Part shown: piece by piece, positions 21,116 to 32,312 of the stretch
Numbering within the stretch: the stretch's first letter is position 1
Layout of the letters: every line of letters begins with the position of its first letter
Assembly: GCF_040869045.1 (NCBI RefSeq)
Contig: NC_090324.1
Coordinates: 192,880,028-192,944,027 of the forward strand
Length of the DNA: 64,000 nucleotides
Reading direction: 5' to 3'
Source of the DNA: Eurosta solidaginis
Taxonomy: Eukaryota; Arthropoda; Insecta; Diptera; Tephritidae
Notes under the pieces: model-generated
Told to the model about the DNA's origin: nothing
The model's input: only the letters and a program-made list of their open reading frames with translations
The model's database searches: none
Made by a program: the position numbers and the translations under genes

Positions 21116-22215
21116 TTGTGCCAGTTCCTAAAAGTGATGGAACTATTCGCATTTGTGGCGATTATAAGTCTACGCTCATTAAAGCCACACAACTTTCAGA
21201 TACCAGCTATCAACACTTTACTATCTTCTATTGAGGGTGGCAGTATATTTGCAAAAATTGATCTTGCGCAGGCATATCAGCAGCTTCAAGTCGCGAAATC
21301 ATCGTTGCTGCAAACAATAGCCACTCACAAAGGCGGTTTCAGAGTTACGAGACTCCAATTCGGGATTTCTTCTGCACCTGGAATATTTCAAAACTTCATA
21401 GAAACGCTCTTAAAAAATATCCCAGGTGTGTTGCCATATTTTGACGATATTGTTGTAATGGGGAAAAACTGAAAGCGAACTTGCTAATCGCTTGCAAGAG
21501 GCTTTCAACCGGTTCGACAAAGCAGGCCTTAGATTGCGAAAAAACAAGTGTTCTTTTGGGGTTTCAACAATCGATTTTCTGGGATTCATTCTGGATTCAT
21601 TGGGAATTAGGCATTCACAGAACAAAGTCAACGCTATTCAAAACGCTCCTTCTCCCAAGGACAAAAAACAGCTGCAGGCGTTCTTAGGCCTCCTAAATGT
21701 TTATCATTCATTATTGCCAGACAAAGCAACAATCGCCGAGCGATTGCATCGACTGCTTGACAAAAATTGCCATTGGAGTTGGAAAAACGAGCATCAACGG
21801 GCGTTCGAAAACCTCAAACAGCTCCTAGTATCTGAACGTTGTTTAGTGCACTACAACCCGAAACTGCCTCTTATAGTGTGTGATGCATCGCCTTATGGGA
21901 TTGGCGCTGTTCTAAGCCACCGCATGGATGATGGCTCGGAGAAGCCGATTGCGTTCTACTCAAGGACTTTAACGAAACTACGCCCAAATAGATCGGGCTT
22001 TGTTAGCAGGTGTAAAAAAATTTCACAATTACTTATATGGTCGTAAGTTTATCTTGGTCACCCACCATCGGCCCCTTTTGGGTATTTTCAATACAACCCA
22101 ACCTGTACCTAACGTAATATCAGTACAAATGCTCCGCCGGCGTATTTTTCTAAATGAATGCGATTTTGAAATTGTACACCGTTCCGGTAGAAAGTTGGCA
22201 AATGTTGATTTTTGA
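21116..22215 (+). pseudogene. Reverse transcriptase and RNase H, mag-like element
   Basis: RT motifs: [33 protein letters not shown] (motif A), QFGISSAPGIFQ, and the catalytic YFDDIVVMG (~21435). The thumb has IDFLGFILDSLGI and KKQLQAFLGLLNVYHSLL. RNase H has LIVCDASPYGIGAVLSH, FYSRTL, then ELVTHHRPL-type sequence (ILVTHHRPLLGIF) and FEIVHRSGRKLANVDF. Frameshifts occur near 21200, 21472 and 21995. The enzyme copies element RNA into DNA. The wording of the motifs is that of the mag clade, from memory of the family. Confidence 0.87.
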
Positions 22216-22335
22216 GCCGGTTATCACTAGCCGAAGAAAATCAAAAAACTAAAGAGGATGTACTGAAGATAGAAGCTCAACGAACCTATAGTAGACGCAA
22301 AGCAAATTGCTGCACAAACTGCTAAAAACTCGGAT

Positions 22336-23611
22336 TTGGCGAGGGTTCTCACCTGGGCGTTAAGGGGGTGGCCGCCAAGAATGAGGCGATCAGACAAGCT
22401 TTACGCGTTTCATGTTCGGCGCCAAGAAATCTCATCTTTGAAAGGGTGCTTACAATGGGGAAATAGAACCATCATATCTCCGGAAAGCAGACAGGTTGTC
22501 CTCAGCGCATTGTATACTGGTCATCCAGGTATTGTACGTATGAAAGCTTTAGCAAGGAGCTATGTTTGGTGGCCCAATATGGAAAAAGAAATCGAAGAGA
22601 TTGTAAGGTCGTGTGAACCATGTCAAGCGAAAAAAAAACGAGACTGCACACGCTCCAATTCTTGGGAAACAACGAAAAATCCGTAGTCAGGCCTACATAT
22701 TGATTTTGCTGGCCCTTTCCGTGGCAAGTTGTTCCTCTTAGTTGTGGATTCGGATTCGTTCTCCAAGTGGCTTGGAGTTTTCCTGGTCAAGTCAACCTCA
22801 TCGGCATTGGCTATCAAACCACTCAGATCACTATTCGCAGCGCACGGCCTACCCGAACAAGTAGTATCTGACAACGGGACAGCTTTCACATCCGAAGAAT
22901 TTAAAAAATTCCTGCAAGACAATTTGATACGACCCATTCGTTGTGCTCCGTTCCACCCATCTTCAAACTGTTAAGCGGAAAGAATGGTCCAGATAACTAA
23001 AGAATTTCTGTAGAAAACACCAGAATGGCAGGACATCGATTTGAAATTTTTTTCACCCAACATATCACACCACATACGTCTACTGGTCATTCACCTGCCG
23101 AGCTTATGTTGAAAAGACAACTCAAAACATATTTCAATAAAATATATCCACATGAGCTGTCAAATAATGCAAACCAAAAAACAGTAAGCAAGAATTCTTT
23201 CAAGGATGGAGACCTAGATTGGGTGCGGAACTATTCGTCAGGTCCTAAGTGGACTCCAGCGAAAATAACTGCCAGATATGGACGGATATCTTATAATTTA
23301 ATGCTAAACGACTCGCGTATCTTAAAACGGCACATTGATCAAATAGGTCCCGACAGATTGCCGAAGCTTCGGAAGATTTAGGTTTGCCTAACAAAGACCT
23401 AGACGCTGACATGTCAGAGGCAAACAATCAGTCTGTCACACCACCATCGTCGGCCATTTCGGAGAGTTCCCCGCCACAAAGTTCATCTCCCCCTACTTTA
23501 GCTCACCAAGCGGACCATCGGGATGCAGATGACACATCTGATGTTTCTACTCCACGACGATCCAAAAGAGCTCGACGACAGCCGGAGTATTATACTGTTC
23601 TTGGGCGTTAA
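22336..23611 (+). pseudogene. Integrase and C-terminal tail, mag-like element
   Basis: The zinc-binding part has HPGIVRMKALARSYVWWP and CEPCQ. The catalytic core has HIDFAGPF (first D), VSDNGTAFTSEEF (second D) and AERMVQ (E) after a stop at 22972. C-terminal blocks include HTSTGHSPAELMLKRQ and a basic segment RILKRHIDQIGPDRLP, with a stop at 23379. A final frame (23384-23611) is serine/proline-rich and ends RRSKRARRQPEYY, a common ending in this clade, five bases before the 3' LTR. All three catalytic acids survive, but stops at 22684, 22972 and 23011 inactivate it. Confidence 0.85.
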
Positions 23612-23615
23612 GGGG

Positions 23616-23835
23616 TGTTATGTTCGAGCAGAATTCATACACTCAAACTATAAACTTGACTCATTCTTTCACTGCTTACATTATTTAAGTATTGCCATTG
23701 AACTGTTTAGTATGTACGCATAAGAATGTACTGCATTTAACCGGAGGTAGAATTGAGCTGTACAAGAAATAGCCAGTCGCGAAGTGAGCATAGATTTGAT
23801 AATTAATATTGAATACAGTTGTTGTTGTATACTAA
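23616..23835 (+). repeat. 3' LTR of the mag-like element
   Basis: Begins tgttatgttcgagcagaat after a short purine tract (taagggg, 23609-23615). It is 220 bases against 243 in the 5' LTR because of one 23-base deletion. Confidence 0.9.
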
Positions 23836-23841
23836 ACCTTG

Positions 23842-24533
23842 TGATACAGAGGTTTCCCCGGAACTGCGAATGATGTCTTCTCCTTGGATGATTCAGTTAA
23901 TTTGATTTGAAAAAAACGCGTCCTTTAGGTCAATGCCGCTGATAAAATGTGTGTCCTTTAGTCTACTCAATAGACTGTCGATATGCGGCAATGGGTAAGA
24001 GTTCTTCTTCGTGACCGCGTTGACCTTCTTGGAATCAATACACATCCTGACCTACCCTGGTTTTCGCACTAGCACCACAGGGCTACACCACGGCGAGTTC
24101 GATTCCTCGATCACTCCCATTTCAAGCAGCCTACCTATTTCTCTAACAGCTTCGGCTTGCTTTTGACCGAAACTACGTCGCCCGTATCAATATGGTGTTC
24201 GTACCAGCCGTGTTTGGCCAAGACATAACTTCTCAAACGACGGAAACATCTGTATTACCTTCTGCAATTCTGTCTTCTGCCTTGTTGTCAAATCATGGAA
24301 ATTATGTTCCTGTTCTTTTTCTTCGTTAAAGTCTAAACATGCTACACTTGGAAATATATCTGGGGCTAACGCAAAGGCTTTCCAGAAATCAACTCCGAAG
24401 TAAGCTTCTTGAAATAGCAAAGGAACAATTTAAAAACGAATAGATTTGGTAGTATTTGTGAAAATCACTGGTAAGGAAATCGAACCTAATATTTTCTGTT
24501 TGGTACCACCCGCTGTCAGGGCCGGATTAACCC
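23842..24533 (-). pseudogene. Gypsy-A pol, protease-linker and N-terminal RT
   Basis: Read minus from 24533: GGTKQKILGSISLPVIFTN and EAYFGVDFWKAFALAP (retropepsin-like domain end and linker), NFHDLTTRQKTELQKVI, then RT approach EMGVIEESNSPWCSPVVLV, MCIDSKKVNAVTKKNSYPLP, motif A ISGIDLKDAFFQI, and KPLY at the insertion point. It continues at 18792 past the mag-like element. Stops near 24453 and 24048 and a frameshift near 24190 are visible. The upstream end is cut at 24517-24533 by the hAT-1 terminus. Confidence 0.82.
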
Positions 24534-24618
24534 TCAACGGGGCCCTGGACAACCATCAATTTGGGGGATCTTTTTTACATCCATTCCCTTCTTTTTTCGA
24601 TTAAAAAATACAAAGTTA

Positions 24619-25887
24619 TCAGGTGCATGCATATGAAACCGGTATTGGCATCTAGCGGTCAGTAGGCGCAATTGTAGGAGCAGTCAAAACTTACCATTGG
24701 CGCTGGTTGGCGTCTTATGATCTGTCAATAATGTCCATTACCAAATATTTCAAGTTTCATACAACATTGTGTTTTTTTTTCGCTCTTGGAAATGACGAAA
24801 TACGTGCCTTCAAACAACGGTTTGCGGAGAGCATTAATTTTCTTCTTACATTTGGGTAAATCGGCGATAGAATCTCATCGAATGCTTGGCGAAGCTTACG
24901 GAGAGCACGCTATTGGTCGTGCGCAGTATAATGAGTGGTTCAACAAGTTTAATAGTGGTAATTTTGACGTGAGCAACGCTGACCGCGGCAAACCACCGAA
25001 ATTGTTCGAGGACGTCGAATTACAGGCTTTGCTGGATGAAGACGATAGTCAGACGCAAAAACAGATCGCAGAACAACTAAATGTGTTACATACAACCATT
25101 TCCAGACGTCCATGGGAAAGATCATGAAAACCGGAAGATGGGTGCCACATGAGCCGAACGACAGACAGCGGGAAAACCGCAAAACAACATGTATATTGCT
25201 GTTCGCCAGACAAAAAAGAAAGTCGTTTTTGCATGGGATCGTTACTGTCGATAAAAAGTGGATTTATTTCGTGAATCCCAAACGCAAGAAATCATATGTG
25301 GACCAGCACAATCGTCCCCAAGACCAAATCGCTCCCGAAAAAAGACAATGCTCTGTGTTTTCTGGGATCAGCGTGGTTTAATCTGGTATGAGCTTCTAAA
25401 ATCGGGCGAAACTTTTAATGGTCAACGCTACCAACAACAATTGACCAATTTGAACCGTGCTCTGCGCCAAAAACGCCCAGAATATGAAATTAGGCATGAC
25501 AAAGTGATTTTTCTCAATGACAATGCACCATCACACCGAACAAAGAAGATTCGGGAATTGGTTGAGGCGTACAGCTGGCAACTCCTACCCCACCCCGCCT
25601 ACTCACCAGACTTGGCTCCATCCGGATTTCACTTATTTGCATCGATGGGCACGCACTTAGCGAACAGCGCTTCACTTCTTACGAAAATGTTGGAAAATGG
25701 CTCGAAGACTGGTTTGCTTCAAAAAACGAAGACTCTTTTCGGCGAGGTATACATAAATTGCCTGTGAGGTCGTCAAAATGTGTAGCTAGCAAGGGCGCTT
25801 ACTTTGAATAAAATATTCGTTACCATTCTCTTGAAATAAATGTGTTTTTTTAATAAAAAAATACCGGTTTCATATGCATACACCTGA
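24619..25887 (+). mobile_element. Full-length mariner-family transposon
   Basis: The 1,269-bp element has ~28-bp terminal inverted repeats beginning tcaggtg(c/t)atgcatatgaaaccggta, flanked by TA on both sides (24617-24618, 25888-25889), the mariner target duplication. It lies in the 3' non-coding part of hAT-1. Confidence 0.95.
24792..25811 (+). pseudogene. mariner transposase, inactive
   Basis: ATG at 24792 (MTKYVPSNNG). The N-terminal helix-turn-helix paired-like part has HRMLGEAYGEHAIGRAQYNE, and a second HTH near TQKQIAEQLNV. The catalytic domain has IVTVDKKWIYFVNPKRK (first D kept, neighbouring GDE altered), IFLNDNAPSHR (second D), and YSPDLAPSGFHLF, where the family has D before Y/F, so the third acid of the DD34D triad reads G. 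The C-terminus is shifted near 25660 and ends with a TAA at 25809-25811. Frameshifts near 25110 and 25380 break the frame. Transposase would cut and paste the element by binding the inverted repeats. Confidence 0.9.
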
Positions 25888-25957
25888 TATATCTTTCTTA
25901 AAAATTTTATTTTCACAACGTAATAATATCAACAAAATTACAATCTACATTTTAAAC

Positions 25958-26293
25958 TTATCGTTTTCTACATTTGTTTTCGGCGAATTCATCAATTATA
26001 TAATCAATATCGATTTTGTTCAATAAATCTCAGCCAATGCAAAATATACCTAATACCTCGAGTCGCTCTTGTAGCGTTGTAGCTCTTTCAGCAGCATTGA
26101 TTCTTTTTAATTGCGAGAAAGATCGTTCGGTAGAACAATTTGTGATCATTAGTATTAAAAAAATCCGAAGAGCTATTTCTGTGTTAGGAAATACATCGGC
26201 TAATTGATCTTCCATTAGAATCTTATACACATGACTATGAGTTTTTTGTGCATCAGTGTATCTGGAGTTCAAGTAACTTTGGAATTGTTTCAT
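25958..26293 (-). pseudogene. hAT-1 transposase, C-terminal dimerisation domain
   Basis: Minus frame containing KQFQSYLNSRY, FPNTEIALRIFLILMITNCSTERSFSQLKRI and TLQERLEVLGI, the conserved hAT C-terminal (hATC) region. After one in-frame TGA near 26030 the frame goes on to DLLNKIDIDYIIDEFAENK and stops at 25958, matching the usual hAT C-terminal tail. The domain mediates multimerisation of the transposase. The preceding part of the protein is on the far side of the LINE at 31142-31682. Confidence 0.82.
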
Positions 26294-26449
26294 TTCAATG
26301 AAACAGTCTCAGATCAACTCTCAAAGTGAACGTACGCTAAAAAACCGACGGCTCCCGTATATCAAGTGCACACATATAAATAAAAACAAAACAAAACAGT
26401 GAATTAAATTGCCAACTCGGTGGGAAAAACAAACAAATAAACAGGAAAA

Positions 26450-27590
26450 ATGGCAGAATCGCATGGCCAGTTCATGATTATATCTAGAAAAAGTGAAACT
26501 GGCGAAACTCTTAAAAATGTTTCACCTTTTATAATTAAAAAGGTTATAGATAACCATTGTGAAGGCGAAGTTGAGGAATGAAAAAAATTGCAAAACGGTA
26601 CATTATTTGTCAAAGACAAAAGTCCGGAACAGGCAAACAAACTACTCAAAACCACCTCATTTACCAAAGACATCAAGGTCTCTGTCACAGAAAACCTTAC
26701 GCTCAACAGCAGCAAAGGAATTATTTACTCAAATGACTTGTGAGGCATTAGTGAAGAAATAATATTAAGCGAAATGGCGGAACAGAAAGTTACAGAAGTT
26801 AAGAGAATTATAAAGAAAGGCGAAGGTGAAGAACAAGAAACAGGTCTGATAATCCTAACTTTTCACAAATTTACACTACCGGAGCATATCATGATTGGCT
26901 ACCATCAAACCAACATACGACCATATATTCCAAAACCTTTATGCTGCAAAAATTGTTTACGCTTTGGCCACCCATTTAAAGTATGCGAAAATCCAAAAGC
27001 ATGCACCAAATGCACCTTAGCAGAACATAACAACCCTAATGCAGACGAGCAATGCAAAAATATTCCAACATGCGTAAATTGTACAGAGAGTAAACTCCCG
27101 CTCACCTCTCACTCAACATTAGATAAGTGTTGCCCAATATTCGTCAAACATCAAGAGATCACAACCATAAAAACTCTTCAAAAAGTAAGTCACAAAAAAG
27201 CCATAGACATTCACAAACAATTACACCAACAAAATGAAAGCACATTTTCAATAAGTGATAATCGCGAAGAAAAAAATAAATATACAAATTCCCGAAAGTA
27301 TCACAGCAAATACAAGTACTTTAATGCAACCATCTACCAGAAGACAACATATACCTTACGGTGATGTAGAAATTGATGCAATTCTCAACGAGGCTCCATC
27401 ATCACCGCTATCATCTAAGCCAAATAAAAACGGCAGTGCCACTCTCCTAAGAATTCTACCCAGAAATACAAACAGAAAAACTATAAATTTATTGAAAAAC
27501 AAAAACAAAAAGGATAATCGTCAAGACCACGTTCAAACAACGACCAGGACGTTAGTATGGAATACACATAAATCATATACATATTTTTAA
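26450..27590 (+). pseudogene. ORF1 (gag-like RNA-binding protein) of the I-like LINE
   Basis: ATG at 26450 (MAESHGQFMIISRK), with an N-terminal block KNVSPFIIKKVID, then FVKDKSPEQANKLLKTTSF. Zinc-knuckle region: PKPLCCKNCLRFGHPFKVC, CTKCTLAEHN..C and CVNC. In-frame TGA codons occur at 26579 and about 26741; the frame closes at 27364, and a +1 frame continues to 27590 with IPYGDVEIDAIL. ORF1 proteins coat LINE RNA. The RRM-like plus CCHC layout is known from I and Jockey elements. Confidence 0.8.
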
Positions 27591-27796
27591 AGAAAATCAT
27601 AGCCTAAAATATATATTTGCATATACTTTGTACATATGTACACAAAAAAAAAACAAAAAACAAACAAACAAAAAAAACACTGAGGCACAATAATAAACCA
27701 TATATTTAGGTATTTAAATAGCTATTAAGTAAAACTTATACTACATTGATACAGATTTATTTAGCCATATACATATATAAAGCCAATATAAAAACA

Positions 27797-30700
27797 ATGG
27801 CAGTAACTATCCTACAATGGAATATAAGAGGTTATTTGAATAATTATAGCCAACTACTAATATTAATAAAAAAAACACAGGCCGCAAATCATTTCCCTCC
27901 AAGAACTTCACACCACACCCAATACCAATACACCCCTTCCAGTTCCTATCAATTATTCACTAATTACACATAATTCAACAAACTCTTATGGTGGTGCTGG
28001 GCTTTTAATCCACAAATCGATTCAATACAATGCTACTAAGACATTCAACGATTTCGACGCAATTTTCGAAGAGATTCAATCCAGCATAAAATTTGGGATT
28101 GTTTCAGCATATATAGGACCAAATAAATGCTTCAATAATAACAATATCCATAACGTCTTTACAAGTACACGTATCCCTAACATTATTACCGGCGACGTTA
28201 AGAGTCACCACAGACTCTGGGGATCTCCAGTTGATAATAAAAAAAGGAAAACTTATAGCTGATTTTATTCAGCAATCTAATTTCATTTTACTTAACGATG
28301 GGTCACCAACTCATTTCAGTACACGAAACACTTTCACTCATCCCGACCTATCATTCTGTACGCCCACAATAGCGCTTCAGGCAAAATGGAAAACGGAGAA
28401 CAGTTTACACGGCAGCGATCATTTTCCGATTCTTATATATCTTTTCCCCCCACCTACAATTAATCAAGAACATTCGAAACCAACCTTCAATTATAAAAAA
28501 GCAAACTGGGAAAAATTTACCGAGCAAACTCATAGCTACAATGTACTGATTTCACATACAACTAATATAAATAAAGAAGCCGCGAATATCAACAAAATCA
28601 TATTACAAAGCGCACACGCCTCTATACCTAAATTATCAAACACTACAAAACACAAAGTTCCACGGTGGAACCCCCAACTTCATATTCTAAAGAACATTAA
28701 AAACAAACATTTCAATACGCTTAAACGGCATATCAATACAGAAAATATAATTGAATTCAAAAAAGCATCTGCAAAGTTCAGAAAAGAAGTGAAAAAGGCT
28801 AAACAGGAATCTCTTTCTAAATTCACAGCCGAAATTAATCCGAATACACCAACCTCTAAAATCTGGAGCAACATAAGAAGGCTTTATGGTTATAACATTA
28901 AGCAAAACAGGATACATTGCCTAAGTAATAGTACAACACCTGCAAATATAACCGAACCCAAGTTGATTGCTGAAGAATTTGCGAAAAACTGGTCCAAAGA
29001 GTCTTCTGATGACAAATTCTCAACCACATTTCAAACATGCAAACAAGCAATTTCGAACCAAATATGCAATAGTGAAAATAATTCAAATCCCAGTCCAATG
29101 ACTCCGAGATTACCATTATTGAATTTAAATCAGCGCTTAACAAATTAACAGGAAAAACTCCGGGCTACGACCGAATTAATTATCCGATGTTAAAAAATCT
29201 CTCCATCTCCGTCCAAAAGAGACTTCCTAATTACTAATATAACTCAATTTTCAATACCTATATACCACAGATGTATAAAACCAGTCTTATCGCTCCAATA
29301 TTAAAACCCAAAGCGGACAAATCTTTAATAACATCATACCCTCCCATCTCCCTCAACGCATGTTGTGCCAATCTATTGGAGAAAATTATAGCAAACAGGG
29401 TATGGTGGTTTATACTGAAAAATAAACTACTCAATGCCCATCAATATGGGTTTAGAAAAGGGAAATCCGTAACAGAAGCTCTACTTTACGTAGACCATCT
29501 GATTACTGATTCCCTTTCACATAGGAGTCACACTACAATAGTCGCATTAGATTTCGCCAAAGCTTTTGACAGACTAGGTATCCACACTGTGATCAATCAA
29601 CTAAAAGATTGGAATATTGGCCCCAAAATTATCAGCTTCTACAAAACTTCATGACCAACAGGAAAATTATGGTATATGTAAATAACAATTTCTCCAGTGT
29701 ACAGCCATTACATAACGGAATACCACAAGGATCCCCACTCTCAGTCGTCCTCTTTCTAATAGCATAAAACAACTTATGTAACGTAATAGAACTCCATAAA
29801 GAAATAAAATTCACAGCCGATTGCCGATGCAGACGATTTCCATATAATTATTAAACACAATAAAGGCAAAAACCCAAAAGTTAATCTTATCTCTCTGTTT
29901 GAAAATATCGACAGATGGTGTGAATCCTCTGGCACACTTCTATCCCCTAACAAATGCAAACAAATGAACATATGTAGAAAGCAGTTATGTAGAAGCGAAA
30001 TAACACTACAAAACATACAAATAGAGACTAATTAAAAATCCTTGGCATAATCATAGACCATAGATACACCTGGAAAACACACGTCTATGAACTTTGCTCT
30101 TCACTTTCAAACAGGCTCAACATAATTAAATCTTTAAGTAATACCAAACTGTGTTGTAACACTAACATGCTCATCTATGTTATAAAAACGATAATACTCA
30201 CCAAAATCGACTACGGTCTATTCATGTACGGATACTGCGCCAACAACATTTTAAACAAAATTACAACTTTAATTAATGCAGCAATCAGAAGCGCATTCAG
30301 AACAACACCAACAAATTGCATGCTTACCGAGTCCGGAATAGAACCGCTCAAATTAAGAAGAGACCGCCTCACACAAATGCTTTTCAAAATCACTATTCAC
30401 TGTGCGCACACAGCACTATATAAACTAATAACAAACCACGCCAAAAGAAAAACTAGCAACAAATTACTGGCCGCTTTAATCAGAGCACTAAACCTTTGCA
30501 AAAAGTTTGAAATTCCTCACCAGCCACAAAAATGCATTACACATAGCATACCACCATTTTTCAACCCGCAAAATCTGATAATCGACAAATTACGAAAACA
30601 TAGGAAGCAATCTTCACCAGAAATGTTCCAACAAGAATTTTTAAAACTGAAAAGCGAACTACACAACTTTCAGTTCATATTTACTGATGGTTCTAAAACT

Positions 30701-30960
30701 AAACAATGTATAGGGTATAGTGTAACCACAGAGCACAGTCAACTATCTGTCGGCAACCTTCCTGAATTCAGCTCTGTATTTACTGCCGAAATGATAGCCA
30801 TTTTTACAGCAGTTAATACAGTTAAGAAACTACGTGGAAAGTTCGGGATATGCTTTTCCCGAACAACTCCATAATGCAATCCCTTTTTAACCCTACCACA
30901 GAAAACACAGAAAATATTATTTCATTTCTGAAACTAACAAAACTCTATGCAATAATATAA
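27797..30960 (+). pseudogene. ORF2 of the I-like LINE: APE endonuclease, RT, RNase H
   Basis: ATG at 27797. The endonuclease has TILQWNIRGYLNNY, GAGLLIHKSIQY, IITGDVKSHHRLWG (the N of GDFN is altered) and LHGSDHFPIL. RT: LIAPILKPKADKS, HQYGFRKGKSVTEAL, VALDFAKAFDRLGI (motif A), GIPQGSPLSVVLF, and a frameshifted ADDFHIIIK region (~29830). Thumb TKIDYGLFMYGYC. RNase H: FQFIFTDGSK, then SVFTAEMIAIFTAV, cut short by a frameshift near 30855 and ending before its last motif. Frames change near 27970, 28235, 29100, 29270, 29650, 29800 and 30040. Domain order supports an autonomous but long-dead I-clade copy. Confidence 0.84.
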
Positions 30961-31141
30961 TTTGAAACTTCCTGTATAGTAGAAACATACATTATGTTAA
31001 AAAGAACAAATCTAATTATAAAAATATTAATAATAATATTTATTTGTTATCGATCGAGCTTAAGACCCTGGCAGCCATAGCTCCTACCTAGTTTATAATT
31101 TTAAATTATTGGGCGAAGGTTTATAAAATAAATAAATAAAA

Positions 31142-31682
31142 AAAATTCTACCAAATGTTTAGAATAAAAACGAAATAAATTATTTATAGCTTCGTGGAGG
31201 CCTCCATTACTTAGAGAAAAGTTGATGAGAAATGCAAATCTCTCTGAAACTTCCATATACACTTTCGCTCGTCGTTTGATTTCGCTGTGAAGATTGTCGA
31301 CGATTTCGAGGAAACGTTTTGTCCTAAAATAATCTCGAGGCGAAAATTTTACTTCTGGAGCATTTCCGTCATTAGCTTGTGTTTTTCTACGACGAGTAAG
31401 TTTTACGATTTCTGTATAACCTACACCAGGTAATAATTGTTTTGTTTTTTACGCGAAATCATTGAACTTTTCACGGAGTGAAGCTAAACTCTCTTCTAAC
31501 GATCCGTACAAAAAAGCACACGTTTGCAAATCGACTTTTTCACTTTGCAATGACTTAAGTCCCTGATAACCTGTTGTAAGGCTCCTGGTTTCCTTTAACA
31601 CTTGTTCACCTCTCCGAGCAACATCGCGGAGGTCATGTACATTCCTAACGTCTGCATTGAAAAGCATTAATTTTTGGTTTGC
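31142..31682 (-). pseudogene. hAT-1 transposase, middle part
   Basis: Minus frame with LFNADVRNVHDLRDVARR, then LASLREKFNDFA, a stop, TRRRKTQANDG, FSPRDYFRTKRFLEIVDNL and EIKRRAKVYMEVSERFAFL. It ends where the LINE tail begins. This matches the alpha-helical insertion region between the catalytic D and E parts of ZMYM1-like hAT transposases. The N-terminal part with the BED-type finger and the first catalytic residues is missing. Confidence 0.7.
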
Positions 31683-32312
31683 GGCTTACATTTCTTTCGA
31701 AAATCTTTTAAAAGTCAAAACACTGTCCTTCCTCCATAAGTTGATACACACGAAGGAACCTGAATATCTATATTGTAAGCTTATTTTTCTGCAATCATCA
31801 AGATCGGCGCTTCTTTTTAAGCACATTAGATACCGCACGCTAACCTCTGAGCGCCAATTCTTTGTTACTGCAATACGTCTTTGGAACTCCCTACCTACAA
31901 GTCTTCGACTCTTAAGTAATGCTCTGCACTCCAAAAAAGAGCTAACATCATTTTTTAACGACTCTTAAACTGGATCTCAAATTGATGTTGTTAAAATGTT
32001 CATTTCTAAGTCCTTTTCCTTTCTCTGTGTCTTCTTTCTTCATTCGACCTATAACCAGCCAAAGGTTATCATCACTACTGCTGTATTTTAATATTTATTA
32101 ATTACTTTTGTTTAGTTTTAAGATTTACATTTACATACATAAATATTTCACTATTATCCGTTATATTTAATTTAATTTGATTAATCTAATTTATTATTAT
32201 TATAAATGTTCAATTTTTTATAGCTCATGCTATTCATGACTAGCACTGTTAAATAATTTGTCAAAATTGTTGTGTTGGAAACATATTTTCAAATAAATTC
32301 ATACATACATAC
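31683..32312 (+). pseudogene. 3' end of a CR1/Jockey-like LINE (ORF2 C-terminus, UTR and tail)
   Basis: Plus frame to 31968 with LLKVKTLSFLHKLIHTKEP and SERQFFVTAIRLWNSLPTS, the typical C-terminal region after RT in CR1/Kiri-like elements. An untranslated stretch follows and a tail aaataaattcatacatacatac (32291-32312). Catalytic RT motifs are absent, so this is a short 5'-truncated insertion. It separates hAT-1 from the gag-like frame to the right. Confidence 0.72.

Larger units (their letters stand above)
18799..23835 (+). mobile_element. mag-like Ty3/Gypsy LTR retrotransposon, complete but inactive
   Basis: Two LTRs (18799-19041 and 23616-23835), a tRNA-Ser-type primer site, gag, protease, RT, RNase H and integrase in order. 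The element is flanked by accttg at 18793-18798 and 23836-23841, a target duplication in the Gypsy-A RT gene. A SINE is inserted at 20527-20886. Coding parts carry multiple stops and frameshifts. The LTR ends are set by comparing the two LTRs and the duplication, accurate to about two bases. Confidence 0.92.
26330..31141 (+). mobile_element. I-clade-like LINE inserted in hAT-1
   Basis: Two ORF regions (26450-27590 and 27797-30960) with gag-like zinc knuckles, endonuclease, RT and RNase H, then a 3' UTR ending in ataaaataaataaataaa at 31120-31141. Presence of RNase H after RT supports the I clade. The 5' edge is approximate. The hAT frame resumes immediately beyond both ends. Confidence 0.85.
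24517..31682 (-). mobile_element. hAT-1 transposon remnant carrying a mariner and an I-clade LINE
   Basis: The left edge begins cagggccggatt at 24517, a hAT-type terminus. Transposase pieces read minus lie at 31682-31142 and 26293-25958, separated by a LINE; a mariner sits between the terminus and the transposase C-terminus. The far terminus was not found: transposase sequence stops at 31682, where a different LINE scrap begins. An 8-bp duplication could therefore not be checked. Confidence 0.7.
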
